This document shows, piece by piece, positions 11,001 through 21,849 of a stretch of DNA of 64,000 nt (within the stretch, counting starts at the first letter, position 1; each line of letters begins with the position of its first letter). The translations under genes were made by a program, and so were the position numbers. The stretch lies in the NCBI RefSeq assembly GCF_964355755.1, contig NC_092673.1:2857001-2921000 (forward strand), given 5' to 3'. A model generated the notes under the pieces. The model saw nothing but the letters and a program-made list of their open reading frames with translations. It searched no databases and was not told the origin of the DNA. This DNA is from Antedon mediterranea. Its lineage: Eukaryota; Echinodermata; Crinoidea; Comatulida; Antedonidae.

Positions 11001-13594
11001 CAAAATAAACTGTCATGTAAAATGATCTATGAGAATATTTTGACTTAATCTCCAATTTAAATTTGAATAGTGGGGAAGTGTTGTATCCGAGTGAGAACTT
11101 TCGTTGTCAACATGAAGATTCATTGAGTACTTTTGTTGTTGTTTGTACAAATTGTAAACAGATTGTGCTCAACAGAAAATCATTTGAATAGAAAACGTTA
11201 ACAACTCAAAATACTCCTGTTAATACTAATACTTAATGGAAAAACTGCACTCAGCGGTTCAAGTCCAAATCGAATACGACAAATACCGTAAATTAATAAG
11301 ATATCTTGAATATAATAATGAATTAGTATACGTACCACCATCAAGCTTTTCTCAATATCATCAAATTCATTTGGGGGATTTTTACTGCCATAGTAACAAA
11401 GTAGATCTAAAAGTTCATTATTGATTTCTGATGATACTTTAACATCTAAAAAAAGTTTAATAAAAATAGAAAAACATTAATATAAAAAATGTCGAGTTAT
11501 ATTTTAGCATTCTCTCTTGACAAAAACTTGTATGTGCTTTACATATGCTCATTTCGACAATTCATTGTGCTTTGGAAGACTTTAGGGCACATAATTTTTA
11601 GACCTTTGCTTTATAGTGCAGTATTCAGATTCAACAATATTCTCTCAGACAGTATTTGATAATTGACATCATATTTCATACATACCAGCATCTGAAAGCT
11701 GTTTATGCATGGCCAAAGCTTCAGTAACATCTCGTCGAATGATTCTCTCCAAGAGGGCGGTTTCACTTGGTTCTTGCGTTGTATACTCACCTATTGGGTG
11801 ATAGTTCTACAAATGAAGAATAATCTTATGCCATGAAATAATGTTTCTATTGATAAGATATCCCTTTATAAACCTACTGTAACTGTATAATAAGTATGAT
11901 GTTTCCTGAAATTAAAACAGTAATTTACAATTTACATACACAAAAAAGATAATATTATTGTATAATACCTCAATTCGTGGTTCATCATGCTGATAGGCTT
12001 TAAATAGTTCTGGGTATTTATTTAAGATGTACCTTGCTGTTCGTTTGCCAGACTCCTTTGACAATAAATATCTCCGCTAAAAAGAGAATTAAATCATTTA
12101 AGATGCCAATTTAGATAATACTGGATAATTTATTTACTCCAAAAATTATATTCAAATATAACAAAATGTGTACAACTACTCCTAAAAGAATTCTCCTGGC
12201 ATCGTATATGGAAAATACTTTGAGTGTCTCTAATATTCAGTATTTTTTGTGTGTATATATTTGCCAAAGATAACCATACGCAAATTCATTCACTATCCTT
12301 CTCAAAGGTGGCAATCCTGTTAATAAGACAAACATATACACAAGATGCTCTATATAAACAAAGTCTTTGGGAGTGGAGTTGTAAATCGTCATTAGAAAAA
12401 ATCGTGACATGACATTAACCCAGGATTGTTAACCAAGCATCATAACCACCAAGCATACAAAGATGCCATGGATATGTTACCATAGTGCCTCAAGCTACTA
12501 CCCATGATGGAGACCAAATGAAACCATTACCCGTTCACTGACTGTTCTTGGAAGAAGGTATGCATCATCTATGTAGCCATATGGAAAAGCAGTTGGATCC
12601 TGAAAGATAAAGATGGTTCATTATACAGAATATAATACCAGGGACTCCCTGTTTGAAAGTCTTTTGCTACAGCAACGTTTACTATAATATCATCATATTG
12701 AGTTAAATAAATATAATCTTTCTAATGGTAAATCAATAAACTTATATAAAATATATCAAATCACGTCTTATTATATAAAAATGCTTTTATTTTGACAGAA
12801 AGTTTAGTTACTATCTATTAATAGCGAGCCTTGCTTTAAACGATCTTTAATTAATTAATAAAGACAGCTAGTGTAATCAACAACATGGAGACATACTTTC
12901 CCAACCGTTTGAGACAAGGTTTTTAGTACTGTCAGTGAATCTCTATAAAAAAACAAAAGAAAGTTTGTTAGATTTGTATAGAGAATAATAATAATAATGT
13001 CAGTAGTGTAAGCCTGGCTATACAGTATTTACTAAATTTAGAAAGAATACACAACACTTAGTAATTTACCTTTTTATTTTCTTTGGAATTACAATTTTGT
13101 CTTCTGTTTGCACTCCTTTTGACACACATGATGTAAGATAACTGTTCCTTGATCTTGTATATATAAAAAGAAAATAGTTAATAACAAAACAAAGTGAATG
13201 CTGCCTTTACGCCTAAAGTAGGATTAGGCCTATGTCAAGTTTTGCCCGTACGTTACTGAAGAGTTTGCAGTTATGACGATGGAGGGACAAATGAGCTAGT
13301 TCTCAATGTCCGAAGTTCAAGGTAATTCAAGGTAGGTCGAAACGACCAGATTTGTATATGCACATGGCGAAAACCACGCCGACGAGCCTCGCTACCCCTA
13401 ACAACTTTCTTTGCGGTACTGGCTGGCTCAACCTCTGTCTCTAATAGACCGTTTAAAATATTGCTTTTTAAAAGTATTATTACTAAATATAAGAATAACA
13501 TTTTAAAACCATAATTAGATACTTACGTCATGAACAGAGGCTGAAATATTATCTTTTTGTTACAAGCACAAAAACACCGAATGGGCGCCGCCAT
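2001..13594 (-). CDS. PTCD3: PTCD3, pentatricopeptide protein of the mitochondrial small ribosomal subunit (mS39)
   Basis: A component of the 28S subunit of the mitochondrial ribosome; pentatricopeptide helical repeats bind RNA near the mRNA entry side (family knowledge). Coding exons, 5' to 3' on the minus strand: 13594-13527, 13153-13070, 12942-12897, 12599-12531, 12076-11969, 11806-11686, 11445-11336, 10876-10794, 10478-10394, 9983-9840, 9591-9447, 9088-9038, 7654-7574, 7448-7420, 7124-7018, 6486-6317, 5710-5622, 5423-5341, 4828-4760, 3917-3876, 3115-3052, 2693-2599, 2046-2001. These total 1989 nt, 662 residues, close to human PTCD3 (689). Recognisable segments: IVIPKK near the N-terminus, LLDLLCYYG, SYNTMIQGMVK, LKDVELAYRVDELVNTGEN and YHKLVPSILYPNSSIY. 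All junctions are GT-AG and keep frame. The ATG at 13594 is the first, with an Arg/Cys/Lys-rich start fitting a mitochondrial presequence. Introns hold several MITEs. Confidence 0.93.
2249..2590 (+). repeat. Dispersed repeat R1, copy 1
   Basis: Contains the string TTGTCTGACAGACAATTTAA and, further on, GGGGACAATATATCTTTAAA. The same blocks recur at 26050-26198 and, in reverse orientation, at about 47560-47885. It overlaps the last PTCD3 intron. No coding capacity and no clear terminal repeats; type unknown. Confidence 0.6.
4170..4586. repeat. Foldback element with ~160 bp inverted arms
   Basis: The arms 4170-4333 and 4423-4586 are nearly perfect inverted copies around a unique ~90 bp centre. 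Each arm contains, next to the outer end, CACGAAACGTTGGTAAGTTT preceded by a GTGCG...CGCAC hairpin (plus strand 4499-4520). Lies in a PTCD3 intron between exons 4760-4828 and 3876-3917. A non-autonomous mobile element by structure; family not identified. Confidence 0.8.
4900..5189 (+). mobile_element. MITE-A copy 1, interrupted
   Basis: Ends match the MITE-A terminal repeat (AGCTCTGTCTACACTATCAA and its complement), but about 130 bp of unrelated AT-rich sequence with a short CAAA-rich stretch separates the left end from the internal GATGTGCCCAAATATGG unit. One CCAAATATGG site. Confidence 0.75.
5190..5236 (+). repeat. tRNA-like SINE fragment
   Basis: AATGGTTAGGACATTTGCAT and GCAGAAGGTTCGGAG match the tRNA-like part of the SINE at 15165-15237. 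It is cut off at its left by MITE-A copy 1, which suggests the MITE inserted into an older SINE. Confidence 0.5.
7159..7310 (-). mobile_element. MITE-A copy 2
   Basis: Complete copy in reverse orientation in a PTCD3 intron, just left of exon 7420-7448. Two ATCACTACCATAT units; its CArG-like sites are decayed. Confidence 0.85.
7735..8650. repeat. MITE-C copy split by another element
   Basis: The flanks 7735-7835 and 8609 to about 8650 are consecutive parts of MITE-C as seen whole at 19280-19483 (GCGTAGCTTGTCCCAC, then GGAATAACATAG, then ATTCTATAT and a CCGCTCGTC end). A 773 bp element separates them. Confidence 0.75.
7836..8608. mobile_element. 773 bp non-autonomous DNA transposon
   Basis: Terminal inverted repeats GGCGCGTTTATACAACAC (left) and the complement of GTGTTGTATAAACACGAC (right) match at 16 of 18 positions. 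The flanking CATAG at 7831-7835 and 8609-8613 is a 5 bp target duplication. The interior has no convincing transposase frame. It lies in the PTCD3 intron between exons 9038-9088 and 7574-7654. Confidence 0.75.
8822..8939. mobile_element. Small MITE with TAGGGACTTTACAAAAC ends
   Basis: About 118 bp bounded by TAGGGACTTTACAAAAC and its inverted copy, both ends with TA. No coding capacity. A second small foldback follows at about 8947-9012 (GCCCAGAGATATTTGG against CCAATGTCTCTGGGC). Confidence 0.7.
9302..9431. repeat. Palindromic ladder of AGAAAACTCAGAT units
   Basis: Alternating copies of AGAAAACTCAGAT and ATCTGAGTTTTCTAGATCT in both orientations, with AGATATATCT and CTAGATCTAG junctions. It could fold into several overlapping hairpins. 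Lies in a PTCD3 intron 16 bp left of exon 9447-9591. Confidence 0.85.
10022..10175 (-). mobile_element. MITE-A copy 3
   Basis: Complete, somewhat diverged copy with ATATTTGGGAATATCACTACC units in a PTCD3 intron. Confidence 0.8.
10560..10753 (+). mobile_element. MITE-A copy 4, expanded centre
   Basis: Complete copy with four tandem CCCAAATATGGTAGTGATCT units at about 10595-10678. Three contain exact CCAAATATGG and the fourth has CCAAGTATGG. It is flanked by PTCD3 exons 10394-10478 and 10794-10876. Confidence 0.85.
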
Positions 13595-13666
13595 TTTGTA
13601 AATTAATATTGCCCTCTATTGTCATATTGCACACAAAAAAACAGCAGACGACACAAGAGTGACAAT
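13595..13666. promoter_or_regulatory. Putative bidirectional promoter, PTCD3/DDRGK1
   Basis: Only 72 bp separate the divergent start codons of PTCD3 (13594, minus) and DDRGK1 (13667, plus). No TATA box is evident. Core promoter and both 5' leaders must fit here or overlap the opposite coding exon. The call is positional inference. Confidence 0.5.
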
Positions 13667-16600
13667 ATGGATGCGATAATTATTCTGTTAGCATTAGGTT
13701 CAGTTTTTGTAGGTTTAATTCTATTAATTGTCACAAAATTTAGAAGAAAAGGTAACTAATATATACATAGTTGATAGTTATTACTCATTACCTTATATTT
13801 CTGTCCTATCTAGGCTCCTAACTGGCTAGAGGCTAGGCCCTGCCCAGCCGCCGGACAGGAGGAGTAAAGTCGAGCGCACCTGCACCACCTCCCCAGACCT
13901 AGGCCTATACAGTATAGTACTAGAGATAAGCCAGCCATAATGATAGTAGACCAGGCCTCGCCCTAGCCATGCGTCTAATGCCTTGTTTCCTTCCAGTCGA
14001 CCATGAAACTTTTTTATTTTATAGAAATAGGCCTATGTGTAAGTTTTGCTACCAATTTTTACAAATGTTTAAAAAACTTCTTATTTAGAATAAAAAAGAA
14101 TTGAAGCAATTGAAGGCCTTAACAATATTAATAATTATATTAATTTTTTCTTTTTAGTTGTAGTAAAAAAACCTGCAGTGGTTGCTCGACCAGTGCCTGT
14201 AGACCGTGAAGATGTTGCAGGAGGTATTCATATTTAATTATGTTTTATTTACTGCAATAAACCTCCCTTATATTTTCAATCTGGTTTTATTTACCACTGT
14301 AATAATACAATAATGGCCAAACTAATTCATTTTAGGAGTTAGAAGAGGGGCAAGGAGAAGACCACGGCGGATGGTGAGGGAACAACCTGAGGAAGAAATA
14401 GGCGTAGAAGATGATGATGACCATGAAGGTAAAAAAATGTAGTACCAATTTTAAACATTTTTTGTTTGTCTGTTTATAATTTTCCAGGAAAAACCATATA
14501 TTCTAATATTTCCAACAAGCAAGCTGTTTATGTGTTACAGATGCACAAATCTCAATTATTAAATGCTCTTCTACTCATCTATTCAGAATCGATAAACTTA
14601 TTTAAAAAACACAACATCATAAACTTGTAGATACATTGCTTTAATAATGTTCATTTTGTTTGATTTAGAAATGGATCCAGATGAATTTCTTACATTTGAT
14701 GACAAAAATATGGGTAAAAAGAAGCGAGAAAAGATGGAAAAGAAAATGGAAAGACGAAAAATGAGAGAGGTAATTGTTAACAGATAATAAATAATGTTTT
14801 TTATGAACACATATATGAAATATATGAAGATATCACCAACATATATATCAGAAATTAATTAATTAATATTCATTTTTATAATTAATATTCATTTTGTAGA
14901 TGGAAGCAGAGGAACGACTAGAAAAGAAAGAAAGAGAAGAAAGATTAATGGAAGAGCGTAGACATGAAGCCGAACTTGAAGAGTTAGAGGAAAAAAAGAA
15001 GGTATGAAAACGCTGGAAATATGTAGTGCTACTCGGTTTTAATTCTTATTTTTTTATAAACATCACAAGCACAGAATAAATTCTAATTCGCCAGGTGATA
15101 TACTGATATTTTATTAATTTGAAACGATAAAGATGAGAAAATCTGTTAGAATGAAAAAAAATTCGCCCCAACCGAGATTCTAACCCGGAACCTTCTGCTT
15201 GATATGCAGATATACTAACCATTAAACCACTGGGGCTTTCATGGTATTGTTCAAATTCGCTTGGATAGCAACTCTTTAACACTCTCAGGAGTAGTACGGC
15301 AGAACTGCACTCGTTCCTTAACTGTACGCACACGCACTAAAGATCAAATTGATATACCCTCATCTTTCAGTATATTCATTCACAGGATCTCCGAAGAGCT
15401 ACTTTTACATATATAAACATCACAGGCACAGAATAAATTGATGTGGTATACTAAAATTTTATTAATTAATTTTATATATATATTTTCATAGGAAGAAGAG
15501 GAACGGTTGAAGAAGGAGGAGGAAGAAAAACGACAGCATGAAGAATATTTAATATTAAAAGAGAGTTTTACTGTTGAGGAAGAAGGGCAAGAGAAGGCTA
15601 TGTCTTTAGATGAGGTAGGTATCATAAAAGTACATTACTTCTTAACTAATGATTTAGCAAGGCCGTAGTGAGAGGTTAAAAACAGACGAGCCAAAGATGC
15701 TTTAAATTTAATTATTAATATAAAATATGACAATATGTGGTGGGGAATTGGGGTGGGTGTTGAAAAACAAGTGCCTTTTCTGCCTCATGCTTTCTACGGC
15801 GCTGATTTATTGGCAATGTTTGTTTACCTAGATTCGAATCTTGTATCTAACTGAATGTTACAACCAATTTTGTTATTTCAGGCAGAAAACTTGCTACAGA
15901 AATTTGTTGATTATATAAAGCAAAAGAAAGTAGTCATTTTAGAAGACCTTGCTGCAGAGTTCTTCATGAGAACACAGGTAATTTGTCAACTTATATTTAC
16001 AACAGTATCTGAGTGAGTGAGAGGCAGAGCGGTTAAGACAGTGGAACCGTAATTACGTAGCCATAACATCGGCAGGGGTTCGAGGCTCACTCACTCCATG
16101 GTTCTGGTGGTAGAACGAGTCTTCTCGGATAAGGACTATAAACCGTAGGTCCAGTGTACACATCTAGCTCGTGTGCACTTTAAAGAACCTATTACATCTT
16201 TCTAAACGAGTAGGAGGTTATCCCGGTGTATTAGTACATCACAGCCACTGTTCACCAACTGGGCCCTCTGGGAGACCAGTCTTTGACTGAAGAGGTTACC
16301 CAGTATAAATATATATTTCAATCAATCAATTTCAATCAATTTATTTATTTTATATATTTTATATTTGTGTAACATGTTGTTTTACATCTTTCTCAATTTC
16401 TACAATTTGTTTTGATTTCTATTATAAAACATACAAAATGCATAACTGTGTGGTAGACAATATAGGTATATCTGAAACCGTGTGTTATATTAATAATTTA
16501 ATATCTTTGTTTTATAATCAGGATGCCATTAAACGTGTCCAGGAACTTCAAGAGGAAGGTCGATTAACTGGTGTTGTGGACGACCGTGGAAAGTTTATTT

Positions 16601-16743
16601 ACATATCTCAAGATGAACTAGATGGTTTTGCAAGATTTATCCGCCAGCGAGGGCGTGTGTCAATTACTGAACTTGCTGAAGCTAGTAATACGTTGATCAA
16701 TCTTCAACCAGACATAATCAACTTAGAACAGATTGTTAGTTGA
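13667..16743 (+). CDS. DDRGK1: DDRGK1 (UFBP1), ER-anchored UFMylation factor
   Basis: Partner of UFL1 in the UFM1 ligase complex on the endoplasmic reticulum, acting in ER protein homeostasis and ER-phagy (family knowledge). Exons: 13667-13751, 14158-14223, 14336-14428, 14669-14769, 14900-15001, 15492-15614, 15882-15977, 16522-16743; 888 nt, 295 residues (human 314). Residues about 3-24 form the single N-terminal membrane anchor ([12 protein letters not shown]). An acidic/basic linker follows, then a Glu/Lys/Arg coiled coil from about 95 to 190, then the winged-helix/PCI-like C-terminal part with the family-naming DDRGK at 242-246 ([10 protein letters not shown]). The start is the first ATG and gives the anchor directly. 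A plus-strand AATAAA at 16845-16850 fits the polyadenylation signal. Introns 5 and 7 carry SINEs. Confidence 0.96.
15165..15345 (-). repeat. tRNA-derived SINE
   Basis: On the minus strand 15237-15165 resembles a tRNA: GCCCCAGTGGTTTAATGGTT (A box), a CTGC/GCAG anticodon-like stem and GGGTTAGAATCTC (B box), closing with GGGGC. The ~100 bp 5' of it (GTGCGTACAGTTAAGG, TTTGAACAATACCATGAAAG) recurs at 45655-45815. In DDRGK1 intron 5. Short near-duplicate stretches (CATCAC-AGCACAGAATAAATT) flank it at about 15060 and 15418. Confidence 0.65.
16006..16310 (+). repeat. tRNA-derived SINE (family 2)
   Basis: Starts with a serine/leucine-tRNA-like head (GAGGCAGAGCGGTTAAGACA ... GGGGTTCGAGGCTC). A body with TTCTCGGATAAGGACTATAA and GTGCACTTTAAAGAACCT follows, then CTCTGGGAGACCAGTCTTTG and TTACCCAGTATAAAT at the tail. 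Same body at 34520-34800 and, inverted, at 55705-55930. In DDRGK1 intron 7. Confidence 0.75.
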
Positions 16744-17239
16744 GGTATAATGCTGCTTTTAATATCTAATGTTTAAATATGTTTTTTAGTGCCTGTATAC
16801 TTTAGTTTGGCCTTCCATAGCTATCATCGTTTATGAAATTAACAAATAAATAAAATACATAATGTAATATGCATACTCTACTTTATACATTTATTCCACC
16901 AAAGAAAGAAAAATATAATTTAAATCTCATTTTTGATCAGATTAGAATGAGAGGAAGATTTTTCAGGATTTCAGTCAGACTCGAAATCTATTAAATAATG
17001 GTGAACAGAAGAAGAGTAAAGCTCTGTCTACACTATTAAACTAGTTTGACAAAAAAGTGTGATGTGCCCAAATATGGTAGTAATATCCCCAAATATGGTA
17101 GTGATATGACATCACCATGTCCATATATGTGCACATCACATTTTGTTGTCACATAATGTTTGATAGTGTAGACAGAGCTTTATAATTACAGAGAAAAAGA
17201 AGGGATTATGAGAATATTAAAACATTTACTATTTGTCTC
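16744..17239. other. Intergenic gap between convergent DDRGK1 and T-box gene
   Basis: Holds the DDRGK1 3' UTR with AATAAA at 16845-16850 and a complete MITE-A. Nothing else recognised. Confidence 0.5.
17018..17181 (+). mobile_element. MITE-A copy 5
   Basis: Complete copy flanked by TA on each side (TA-AAGCTCTG ... CAGAGCTT-TA). Two CCAAATATGG sites. Confidence 0.9.
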
Positions 17240-20200
17240 TTATTTACTGTTAAGTTCATTATTGTTAAGCACCACATTACTAACAGTTGAGTTGAGTTTG
17301 TCACTGGAAGCACCAACATAAAAAGCAGGAACACGAATCATTGGATGTTTTCGTTTTCTTTCATTTAAATCGTTATGTTCATTCTTGACGTCATCATTAT
17401 GCACACTCGTAACGCTTTCATTTACAGTGTTTGCACATTCCTTCTCCTCATCATGTTTACGTTGATCTTGTTCTTCCTTCAGTTGAATTGTTGTTGGTTT
17501 AATTATCTTAGATTTTTTTAACCGTTCTTGGTATTTTGCACTCTTACTTAAGTCAAACCATTCATTTATGTCGTGATTTAATTTCTTGACCTTGTTGTAA
17601 TGGCCTGGGTACGAATCGTTGAATGGTGCGACGGCTGGCAATGATCGCAGATAGGAAGCGTATGGGTAGTTACGATTGAAATAATGTTTTCGTTGACCAA
17701 TGTAATAATCCATATACGTGTTAAGAGGGTAGTTGCTGTGATGACGTAGTGCCTGGAAGCGATGTTCTTGCGATAATTTTAACCGTTGATCATCGGTAAA
17801 GTAATGTATTCGTCTGTCACGTTGGTGTAGTTCAGGTATTCGATACGCGGTTGGCCGTGACAGTATAGCATTTCTAATTTGCCCATCTGTAGAGGAAATA
17901 AGAATTGCGATTTGTGTGATAGAAAATATCTTTATCAAAACAAATATTGTTTGACAAAACCTGATTACTAATTCTAACAATCATCTTAAGTATATCGCTC
18001 ACTAATAAAAGAAAACGATAGCTACTCGCGGAAAATGTATTATTTTCATATTCAAGTTACAAACCAGATATTTTTTCACTCAATTTAAAAATGCCTTTTT
18101 CTTAATGTCCGTATTTTAAAATCAATTGTTAAGTTTCTAGAACTTTGTTAAGCCGATGTTTTTTTTCGATCCGGCAATTGAATAATAAGCATACCTGTTT
18201 CATTACCATACATGGCATTGATGGCTGCGGTCGGATTCCCTGCCAACATACACGCTCCTTCAATGATTCTAAAATGGAAACAATCATATTAGTTATCACA
18301 AATAAGTGCCTTAAGGCCCTTTTATACTTGGACGATCGACGATAAATAAAAGTGCATACATTTTTATTAAATATTAAATCAAAAGAAATTAGAAAGATTT
18401 TTGTTCTAGAACTATTAGAATAACCATTTATGCTGTCTTTGAAAATCCAATCAAGTGATGTCATGATCAATAAAAACAATAAAATCGTTGTATTGTCACG
18501 ATATTATTGCTCTTACTAATCATGACATCATTTGATTGGACGTGTGAAAATATTATTTTCATCGAAGGCAGATTATGCTATTATCCTATAGTTCTAGGAT
18601 AACAACTTTTTAGATTTTTTTTTTTTAAATATATATTTATATCGTCACGTCCTAGTGTAAATGGGCATTTACGGATTGCCCTATAGATCTTTAAAAGACC
18701 ATCTGGCTAAATGAAAACAAAATTCCTTAAGATGATGAGTTCGTTTTTAGGCCCACCATTCTCAATAAGTTATATTATTTCCATCAATAATGTTAACACA
18801 ATACATACGCAGTGACGTCAGTATCACGGAAAGCCTTGGCGAATGGATTATTATGTATTTTCAACTGAGTGATGTTTTCATTCTGGTAGGCTGTCACTGC
18901 CACAAAGCTGGTGATGTCAAATGCAAAGTGTACAGCTTTATTCAATTCAATGTCTTCTTCTTCATTTGGTTCTTCTGTTATAACAATCCATGGTTTGTAT
19001 TTGTGCATCGAATGAAGAATAACTTGCTACAAGGAAAGGAAAAAACAAAACAATAAGTCAATACATTTATAGGGCCTACATAAAATGGATAAGCGTAAAG
19101 CTTGGTTCCCACTAGAATGTAACGCAAGGACGTAAACGCAACGCAAGCGTTTTGACCAATGACAAGCGAAGTTATAGACAGTTAGCAATCACAAGCGCAT
19201 AAGCCATCGCTTGTGATTGGTCAATTCTCTTGCGTTGCGTTACGTCCTTGCGTTGCGTCGCTAGTGGGAACCACGCTTTTAGGCCAATTTACACAGACGA
19301 TCCGAGCGGTAACGGTATAAGCGGAAAACCGCGTAGCTTGTCCCACGTAGAATCTGTATCTATCCTGAGCGGTAACCGTCCGTCCACTCCGCGTTGTGTG
19401 TAAATGGTAATAAGGAATAACATAGATTCTATATATTTATATTATATATTACCGTTACCGCTTGCCTGTGTAAATTGGCATTTAACTGGAATCCGTGCGG
19501 TTTTAAGTCTTATTATTTTCTGCAGTTCTCTTATTCCTTCCTGGAATATTTCGTTATTTATTTAATTTATTTGTTGTATTTAAAACGAGTGTGTAAGTAT
19601 TTTTCTGTATTCCAAAATTGTATACCTCCATGTTCAAATTAACATGTTTTTACATACTACTAGACTATTATTAAAAATGTTAATAATGAGAAGAAAATGA
19701 TGTACTATTCAACCATGGAGGTATATTTATACCTCCATGATTCAACTCACCCTCGAATCTTTGGTATCTTTATTGTTAGTGATCTTTAACTTAGCAAAGC
19801 ATATCTCATGTTTCATCCAATATGCCCCGGTATTTGGTGAATCGGCGTGCAGTTTTAGGCTGTTGACATTGTCCATATCGGCTAGCCCTACCGGGATCCA
19901 TTTGGAATTTATGAACTTGTACCGCCGATCGTCTTCACTCCGAATATCGATTTTCACCGAGTATTTTTTCTTTGGATCCATACCCTTGATCCTAATATTA
20001 ACGTATGGAAACATTCGCCTAAAAAATTAATAAATAAGAGTAATTATTTAACACGTGAAAACTTCAAAATAAAAAATAACTTAAGCTCTGTCTACACTAT
20101 CAAATTTTGTGAGAAAAAAGTGTGATGTGCCCAAATATGGTAGTGATATGCTCAAATGTGGTAGTGTTAAAACATCATCATGTCCATATTATGGGCCCAT

Positions 20201-21849
20201 CACATTTTGTTTTGTCTCTGTGTAGACAGAGCTTAATACTAGTGAATAGTTTAGTACTTTGCAACAATAAGTATATATAGCAAAGATCTTCAGAATTATT
20301 AATATATTTTAATTATTATATTTATATATATTAACGTGTTTGCCTTCCAATCCCAAGGTCCGGGGTTCAATCCTGACCTAGTGCCAGGGTTGTAACTCGC
20401 GACTCTTTCAACTCCACTCCCTAAAGCGTGGTTCCCACTAGCGACGCAACGCAAGGACGCAACGCAAGTGAATTGACCAATCACAAGCGATGGCTTATTC
20501 GCTTGTGATTGCTAACTGTCTATAACTTCGCTTGTCATTGGTTAAAACGCTTGCGTTGCGTTTACGTCCTTGCGTTGCGTCGCTAGTGGGAACCACACTT
20601 AAGCCTCAAATGAGACTTAGTTTATAAGCACGATACAGTATTATTTTATTCGTCATGTAATTGGCTACACTCGCTGTTTGATTGCGTGTAAAATAAAAAA
20701 AAAAAAAAAAAAAATACCATGCATAAAACATTATACAAGTCAACACCGTATGCTCACGAATTATTTAAAAGGCAATACACCAGTATATTATGACCTGTTA
20801 ATTAATCAACAATAAATAACAGAACAGCAATAAACTGATAGATTTATTAATATCTAACTATTTTTGTGTCCTGCTGGTGGTATAACAGGCGTGAAATAGA
20901 TTTGCACTTTTACACAGTTAATATCAAAGAAAGTCGAGAACATTTCTGCTTTTCTCTTGTTTATCTGTGCCAGCTATTAAAGTGTTTTACATTTTTTTTC
21001 AAACCTACAAGATAATTAAAAAACATTTCTATTATTATTGACGTTTGAAATAAATAGCAATGATATAAAATCATATAGCATGATTGCGAAGCGGTAGTAG
21101 ATCCTATAAAAAAAACCTACGTCAGCCTGATTAGAGTGTAAGATCATTTGAGAGAAATTTTTCTTTTGTACAGAGATTTTGTCGAAAAATGGGCAAATAT
21201 TACTAACTTAAATAATTATCACGTATACTATTATATTAAAAAAAAATATTTTGATGATTATCATTAAACGGTAGACCTACCTTCCAGAGCGGTTAAGTAT
21301 CATCTCTGTTCCGCACTTGTTGAATGCACGCCATAAGTCAGAGTTCTCCAGGATAACGGTTATGTCACCCACAGAACACGTCGACGGGGACTGCTGCAGT
21401 GTCTCCTCGCTGGTTCCACCTTGTTGTTTATCTTGCTGTAAAAGAGGAGACATCGTATGTTTTGAATGAAGTTGTTTAACCTCTTGTAGATCATTTCTTG
21501 CAACTCTTGTCGCACTGTTGTAAGAGCGAGGGAAAGCATAACTGGAGTAATTTCTAGCAAATCCTTGTCTGATTTTAGTGATTTCTTCATCAATTCCATC
21601 ATCAGAAGAATCAATTAGATAGTTTGGTCTTTCGTTCGCTGCCTCCTCTTGTTTGACGGATTTCATGGTAACACCTTGCATGTCAGATGGGCGGCGATAG
21701 TTTGGCTTGTGTCTCTTTGCCTGGAGATGGTACGGATGATGGTAGGGATGTTGGTGATAATGCTCGGATTCATTGGACTCGGAAAGTTTCTTTCCCAAAA
21801 TGTCATCAATTGAGAATGGCGTAGCGGCGTCTGAAGATTGCGACGACAT
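17240..21849 (-). CDS. Divergent T-box transcription factor
   Basis: A sequence-specific nuclear DNA-binding protein by family. Exons: 21849-21281, 20018-19751, 19026-18809, 18268-18195, 17886-17240; 1776 nt, 591 residues. ATG at 21849 (MSSQSSDAA) is the first true ATG of the open exon. Residues 10-17 contain FSIDDIL, an EH1-like motif of the kind that recruits Groucho/TLE co-repressors. A His-rich low-complexity stretch and an acidic stretch (DSSDDGIDEE) follow. The T-box spans about 168-350: LWRAFNKCGTEMILNRSGRR, MFPYVNIRIKGMDP, HADSPNTGAYWMK, ILHSMHKYKPW, VTAYQNENITQLKI and NPFAKAFRD. The C-terminal ~215 residues are Lys/Asn-rich with no known domain. Core contacts are kept, but the middle of the box (IVITEEPNEEEDIEL) is unusual. 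Subfamily cannot be fixed by eye; Tbx6/16, Eomes/Tbr and MGA T-boxes all share features. Confidence 0.88.
18311..18672. mobile_element. MITE-D, palindromic, ~360 bp
   Basis: Outer inverted ends GGCCCTTTTATACTTGGACG and (complement) GCCCATTTACACTAGGACG. Inside is a second palindrome (ACTATTAGAATAACCATTTA ... ATGACATCA ... CTATAGTTCTAGGATAAC) that also occurs at 61801-61975. In the T-box intron upstream of exon 18195-18268. Confidence 0.65.
19097..19280. mobile_element. MITE-B copy 1
   Basis: Bounded by AAGCTTGGTTCCCACTAG and its inverse (CTAGTGGGAACCACGCTT). The inner part is a palindrome of ACGCAAGGACGTAAACGCAA and TTGACCAATGACAAGCG blocks. It abuts a MITE-C copy on its right. In the T-box gene intron between exons 19751-20018 and 18809-19026. 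Confidence 0.85.
19280..19483. mobile_element. MITE-C copy 1
   Basis: Inverted ends CCAATTTACACAGACGA and TGCCTGTGTAAATTGG. The interior has GTAGCTTGTCCCACGTAGAA and GGAATAACATAGATTC. Other copies are at 46990-47176 and, split, at 7735-8650. Confidence 0.8.
20082..20234 (+). mobile_element. MITE-A copy 6
   Basis: Complete copy with TTAAGCTCTG ... CAGAGCTTAA ends and one CCAAATATGG, in a T-box gene intron. Confidence 0.85.
20335..20421 (-). repeat. tRNA-like SINE fragment
   Basis: GGTCCGGGGTTCAATCCTGA resembles a tRNA T-arm but the acceptor arms do not pair, so this is a SINE remnant, not a tRNA gene. MITE-B copy 2 interrupts it on the right. Confidence 0.4.
20422..20605. mobile_element. MITE-B copy 2
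   Basis: Near-identical inverted-orientation relative of copy 1, 1.1 kb away in the same T-box gene intron (20019-21280 versus 19027-19750). Ends AAGCGTGGTTCCCACTAG / CTAGTGGGAACCACACTT. An A-run of about 20 lies just right of it (about 20695-20716). Confidence 0.85.

Noticed and set aside
15165-15237. Possible tRNA gene on the minus strand (A and B boxes, cloverleaf-like).
   Set aside because: The anticodon would be AUC, the T-stem is poor, it lacks a terminator-like context of its own, and the same block recurs as part of a longer dispersed repeat. Better read as a SINE.
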